Assembly: GCA_020847355.1 (NCBI GenBank)
Contig: JADLCG010000299.1
Location: 1 to 6,475 of the forward strand
Reading direction: 5' to 3'
Length of the DNA stretch: 6,475 nucleotides
Source of the DNA: Anaerolineales bacterium
GTDB lineage: Bacteria; Chloroflexota; Anaerolineae; Anaerolineales; Villigracilaceae
Made by a program: the position numbers and the translations under genes. This document shows positions 3,749 to 6,475 of the stretch, piece after piece (positions within the stretch are counted from its first letter, which is position 1; every line of letters begins with the position of its first letter). The notes under the pieces are model-generated. The model ran no database searches. It was not told where the DNA came from and saw nothing but the letters and a program-made list of their open reading frames with translations.

Positions 3749-6406
3749 TCACTCATTCGGTCTGAAGACCTTCGTTGCCGCATTTTCAAACTTGGTCAAC
3801 GCGCCGCGGAAGATCAACTCCACGCTTCCCACTGGACCATTTCTATGTTTGGCGACGATGATTTCCGCTACATTGTGCTTATCGCTGTCTTTTTCATATT
3901 GGTCAGGCCGGTAGATGAACATCACAATATCGGCGTCCTGTTCAAGGCTATTATGAACAATGATGTTATTGGCAACAAAATTATGGTGTAAAGGCACAGT
4001 TAAGTCATAGACTTTTTCTTCGCCATCAGGTTCAATAGAAAGAATGCTATCCCAATAAATATCGCTATTTGCCAGGCTCATCAGCGATTGAGATTGAACA
4101 ACCTTTGCAATTCTTATTCCGCGCTCTCGGCTGATATTTTGTTTATATAAACCTGTGCCACAATATTGGGTTTCAATTGCGGCTTGCATTTGGCGGGCAG
4201 TCATTCCTATTTCTTGCATGGCAGGCACAACGTGCATTCGCCAGATTGAATTTGGAATTACGTCTCGATTTGTATTTGCTTCTAAGCCTGATAAATGTTT
4301 CTGTATTTCGCCTAATCTTACTTTTTTGTATTCACCAACTGCGCCCACTTTTTGAATGAATAAATCTAAATCAAGTTTACCTGTAATGGTGACGTTAAAT
4401 TGGTCTCGCCCTTTTCCATTTTGAGGAACGCGTTTCAAAATAGCATTAATGCCTAAGTGTAAGAGCAAAGTTTGCACGTCGCGGGCAAGAACCTCACTGC
4501 TGGAAGCATAATAAGCAATGGGGTGGAGTTTCTTCCCTTTTACAAGTTGAATACTCCCATCTGTTGACCATAAATGACGCAAGAATAATCCAATAGCCGA
4601 TTCTGGCTGTTCAAATACCTGGGCCGGGATTCTTTTTTCATAAGAGCGTAATCCAAAGGCTTTTAATTCTTCAAGCCATTCAGTTACAGCGCTACGAACA
4701 TGATGCGTATGCTGTCGTGTTGAACTTAAATAAACTTGATACCATTGTCTTTCGGGTGAAATTCGTGGAGCAACCTCATCGCCAAAAACTTTAACAGCCA
4801 GGTCGGCTACTGTATCTGCTAAATCTTTCTCGCGAGTTGTATATTGAATGGCATGGCGAGGTAAAGTGCAACCATCGCCAATTAAGTGACCAAGCAATGC
4901 TAATTCAGCATCCGACATAGTTTGCTGAGTTTGTTTTGTCGGAATAATTCTTGGCAGAGCCAAATAATCATTCTCTGATAGTTCATCTAATCTCTTCCAA
5001 CCGTGAATAGTTAAGAATTGATGATTACCCGTTGCGCGAATTTCTCTGCCTAAGCGAGTTTTTATTCTATAAACTGACTTCACGCCTGTACAAAAGGCTT
5101 TGCTGACAGGCATAGCTTCTAATTTCAGCGTTTCTTGATTCAAAGCCCAAATATTAAAACTGGATTTTCCTTCCAAATCTCGGATTGGAATTTGTTGCCC
5201 ATTTGTTAATTTAATTAAGGTATCGCCTGCTAAACAACCCGATTCCCTCAAATCCGAAAGTACCGGGCGTTTATCGGTTCTTTGTTCCACTGCGCGGCTG
5301 AGTTGCGCGGCAGTTAGGACAGGCACATTCAATTCACGCGCCAGAATTTTGAGATTGCGGGAAATATAAGAAACTTCCTGCACGCGGTTATCGTTGCGCG
5401 TATCGCCGCCCATCAATTGCAAATAATCCACGACAATTAGGTCGAGTCCATGCTCCATGTGCAAACGGCGGCATTTCGTCCGCAATTGCATCGGCGTAAT
5501 GGCTGGCGTGTCGTCCAGAAATAATTTTGTGTCTGAAAATACTTCAATTGAATGCGTAAAGAGGGGCCATTCTTGTTCAGTTAATTTGCCGCTTCGTAGG
5601 CGCTGCGAGTCAATGCCGGTTTCTTGCGAGATCAAACGTTGCACCACCTGATCGTTGGACATTTCTAACGAGAAGATGGCAACTTTCTTTTTGTGGGTGA
5701 GCGCCGCATTCTTGGCAATCGAAAGCAAGAAGCCAGTTTTACCCTGACCCGGACGCCCGGCAATAATCATCAAGTCCGATTTATTCAAGCCGTTCAACAT
5801 GCGGTCCAAGTCAATGAAGCCGGTTGGCACGCCCATAATATCTTCGGGGCGTTTGGCAAGTTCGTCAATGCGGTCGTAGTAATCGCTCAATACCGCCGAG
5901 ATCGGTTGCAGGTCATGCTTGAGGCGCCGCTCGCTGACGTTGAACACGGCTTTCTCGGCTTCGTCCATCACTGTGTCAATGACGTTCTCTTCGCTATATG
6001 CCAACGACGCGATTTTGTTTGCGGCATTGATCATCTTACGGCGAATGGCATGACCCTCCACAATGCGCCCATAAGATTCAGCGTTAAGCGAAGACGGCAC
6101 TTGATTAATTAAAGAGGTGAGGTATGCCGAGCCGCCGATTTCTGCTAATTGACCCATGCGGTCTAGCTCTTCTGAAAGCGTTAGCAAATCGGTCGGGATG
6201 CGTTGCTCATGCAAACGGGTATAGGCTTCCCAAATCCATTTGTGGCGATGAATGTAAAAATCATCCGCCGCCAAAAATTGGGAAACGTCGTAATAAACTT
6301 CGGGGTTAATCAGCACCGCCCCTACGACTGCTTCTTCTGCTTCTCGGCTGTGAGGAATGGTCGGGGCGGCGGGGGCTGATTCTTGTTCGGGGGAGTAATC
6401 TGCCAT
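3749..6406 (-). CDS. dnaB: Replicative DNA helicase DnaB, interrupted by an intein
   Basis: The 885-residue precursor would give a 456-residue helicase after removal of residues 391-819, a normal DnaB length. DnaB is the hexameric 5'-3' helicase that unwinds DNA at the replication fork. The helical N-terminal domain spans about 15-160 (HSREAEEAVVGAVLINPEVY early on), followed by a linker helix and the RecA-like motor from about 190. Motor motifs are Walker A GRPGQGKT (217-224), Glu248 in FSLEMS, Walker B LDLIVVDYLQL (321-331) and the DLRESG segment (385-390) that the intein interrupts. After the intein come SLEQDADIVMF (820-830) and KHRNGPVG (853-860), which carries the likely arginine finger Arg855. 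The gene lies 15 bp after the upstream stop and heads the dnaB / dnaD-like / loader cluster. The ATG at 6406 has no strong Shine-Dalgarno sequence but fits the family N-terminus. Both extein parts are intact and in frame, so the helicase should be functional if splicing works. Confidence 0.96.
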   Translation of the reverse strand: MADYSPEQESAPAAPTIPHSREAEEAVVGAVLINPEVYYDVSQFLAADDFYIHRHKWIWEAYTRLHEQRIPTDLLTLSEELDRMGQLAEIGGSAYLTSLINQVPSSLNAESYGRIVEGHAIRRKMINAANKIASLAYSEENVIDTVMDEAEKAVFNVSERRLKHDLQPISAVLSDYYDRIDELAKRPEDIMGVPTGFIDLDRMLNGLNKSDLMIIAGRPGQGKTGFLLSIAKNAALTHKKKVAIFSLEMSNDQVVQRLISQETGIDSQRLRSGKLTEQEWPLFTHSIEVFSDTKLFLDDTPAITPMQLRTKCRRLHMEHGLDLIVVDYLQLMGGDTRNDNRVQEVSYISRNLKILARELNVPVLTAAQLSRAVEQRTDKRPVLSDLRESGCLAGDTLIKLTNGQQIPIRDLEGKSSFNIWALNQETLKLEAMPVSKAFCTGVKSVYRIKTRLGREIRATGNHQFLTIHGWKRLDELSENDYLALPRIIPTKQTQQTMSDAELALLGHLIGDGCTLPRHAIQYTTREKDLADTVADLAVKVFGDEVAPRISPERQWYQVYLSSTRQHTHHVRSAVTEWLEELKAFGLRSYEKRIPAQVFEQPESAIGLFLRHLWSTDGSIQLVKGKKLHPIAYYASSSEVLARDVQTLLLHLGINAILKRVPQNGKGRDQFNVTITGKLDLDLFIQKVGAVGEYKKVRLGEIQKHLSGLEANTNRDVIPNSIWRMHVVPAMQEIGMTARQMQAAIETQYCGTGLYKQNISRERGIRIAKVVQSQSLMSLANSDIYWDSILSIEPDGEEKVYDLTVPLHHNFVANNIIVHNSLEQDADIVMFIYRPDQYEKDSDKHNVAEIIVAKHRNGPVGSVELIFRGALTKFENAATKVFRPNE
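3950..5236 (-). mobile_element. DnaB intein with LAGLIDADG homing-endonuclease domain
   Basis: This 429-codon in-frame insertion lies between RESG and SLEQDAD of DnaB, the conserved site used by the Synechocystis and Rhodothermus DnaB inteins. All splicing residues are visible (precursor numbering): Cys391 in CLAGDTL (block A), T459-x-x-H462 in ATGNHQFLT (block B), YDLTVPLHHNF (800-810), and the terminal VHN with His818-Asn819, followed by Ser820 as the +1 nucleophile. Splicing should therefore occur by the normal class 1 route. Two dodecapeptide motifs, LLGHLIGDG (504-512, Asp511) and LFLRHLWSTDG (607-617, Asp616), keep the acidic residues needed by a DOD homing endonuclease, so the element may still be mobile. 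The length is close to the roughly 430 residues I recall for the Ssp and Rma DnaB inteins. Sampled 60-base lines are much more AT-rich than the flanking dnaB sequence. Confidence 0.95.
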
Positions 6407-6421
6407 TGAGGTGTATCCGCT

Positions 6422-6475
6422 TTAGGTTGCGGGTGAATCGGGTTTATCTTTTTTGTCGGCGTCGTCAATATCCAG
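6422..6475 (-). CDS. C-terminal end of an upstream gene, unidentified
   Basis: On the minus strand an open frame enters from the right edge and ends at TAA (6424-6422). The visible 17 residues read LDIDDADKKDKPDSPAT, an acidic, lysine-rich and probably disordered tail. The stop lies 15 bp before the dnaB start, so the two are likely cotranscribed. In many bacteria the gene before dnaB encodes ribosomal protein L9, and that is a candidate by position only; the tail itself identifies nothing. It does not end in the DDLPF-like tip of single-strand binding proteins. Confidence 0.55.
   Translation of the reverse strand: MDIDDADKKDKPDSPAT

Noticed and set aside
3452..3991. A 179-codon plus-strand open frame across the dnaD-like gene, the gap and the dnaB end
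   Set aside because: It spans two well-supported minus-strand genes and the 14-bp repeat, has a composition unlike a folded protein and shows no recognisable domain. It is antisense shadow coding.
5693..6112. A 139-codon plus-strand open frame opposite the dnaB N-terminal half
   Set aside because: It is fully antisense to the conserved helicase sequence including Walker A, and has no family motif or start signal worth noting.
1..6475. CRISPR array, tRNA, rRNA or riboswitch
   Set aside because: I saw no regularly spaced repeats and no tRNA-like or rRNA-like segment, and the non-coding gaps (8, 75, 52 and 15 bp) are too short for a riboswitch beyond the features listed.

Overview
The window looks like part of a chromosome of a Chloroflexota bacterium, probably of the Anaerolineae. 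This is an inference from gene content (a DnaD-like protein next to a DnaC/DnaI-type loader, plus an NrtR/nicotinamidase pair) and from the general look of the proteins. No rRNA or marker gene is present to confirm it. Every convincing gene lies on the minus strand, so transcription runs from right to left, and almost no space is left unexplained.

Right part (6475 down to 1728) is a replication-initiation cluster. It opens with the last 17 codons of an unidentified upstream gene. The replicative helicase dnaB follows 15 bp later and is interrupted by a 429-residue intein with a LAGLIDADG homing-endonuclease domain, at the RESG/S site. Next come a DnaD-like primosomal protein (52 bp gap) and a helicase loader that overlaps the DnaD-like gene by 101 bp. 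The loader is unusual: after an N-terminal zinc-finger-like segment it carries two consecutive DnaC/IstB-type AAA+ ATPase modules in one chain. Helicase, DnaD-like adaptor and loader together would form a helicase-loading system comparable in plan to DnaC-DnaD-DnaI of Bacillota. The cluster ends in a strong hairpin terminator at 1695-1722.

Left part (1689 down to 1) is a separate two-gene NAD-salvage unit. A consensus-like promoter (TTGACA, 16 bp, TATACT) sits directly after the terminator. A 27-bp near-perfect palindrome overlaps its -10 box and the start codon of nrtR, which points to tight autoregulation and a nearly leaderless mRNA. NrtR here has a Nudix fold with the catalytic glutamates lost, plus a C-terminal winged helix. 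Eight bases after it begins a nicotinamidase-like cysteine hydrolase (deamidation of nicotinamide to nicotinate), which runs off the left edge.

The most notable items are the tandem-ATPase loader, the apparently complete DnaB intein with base composition unlike its host gene, and the compact terminator/promoter/operator junction in front of nrtR.
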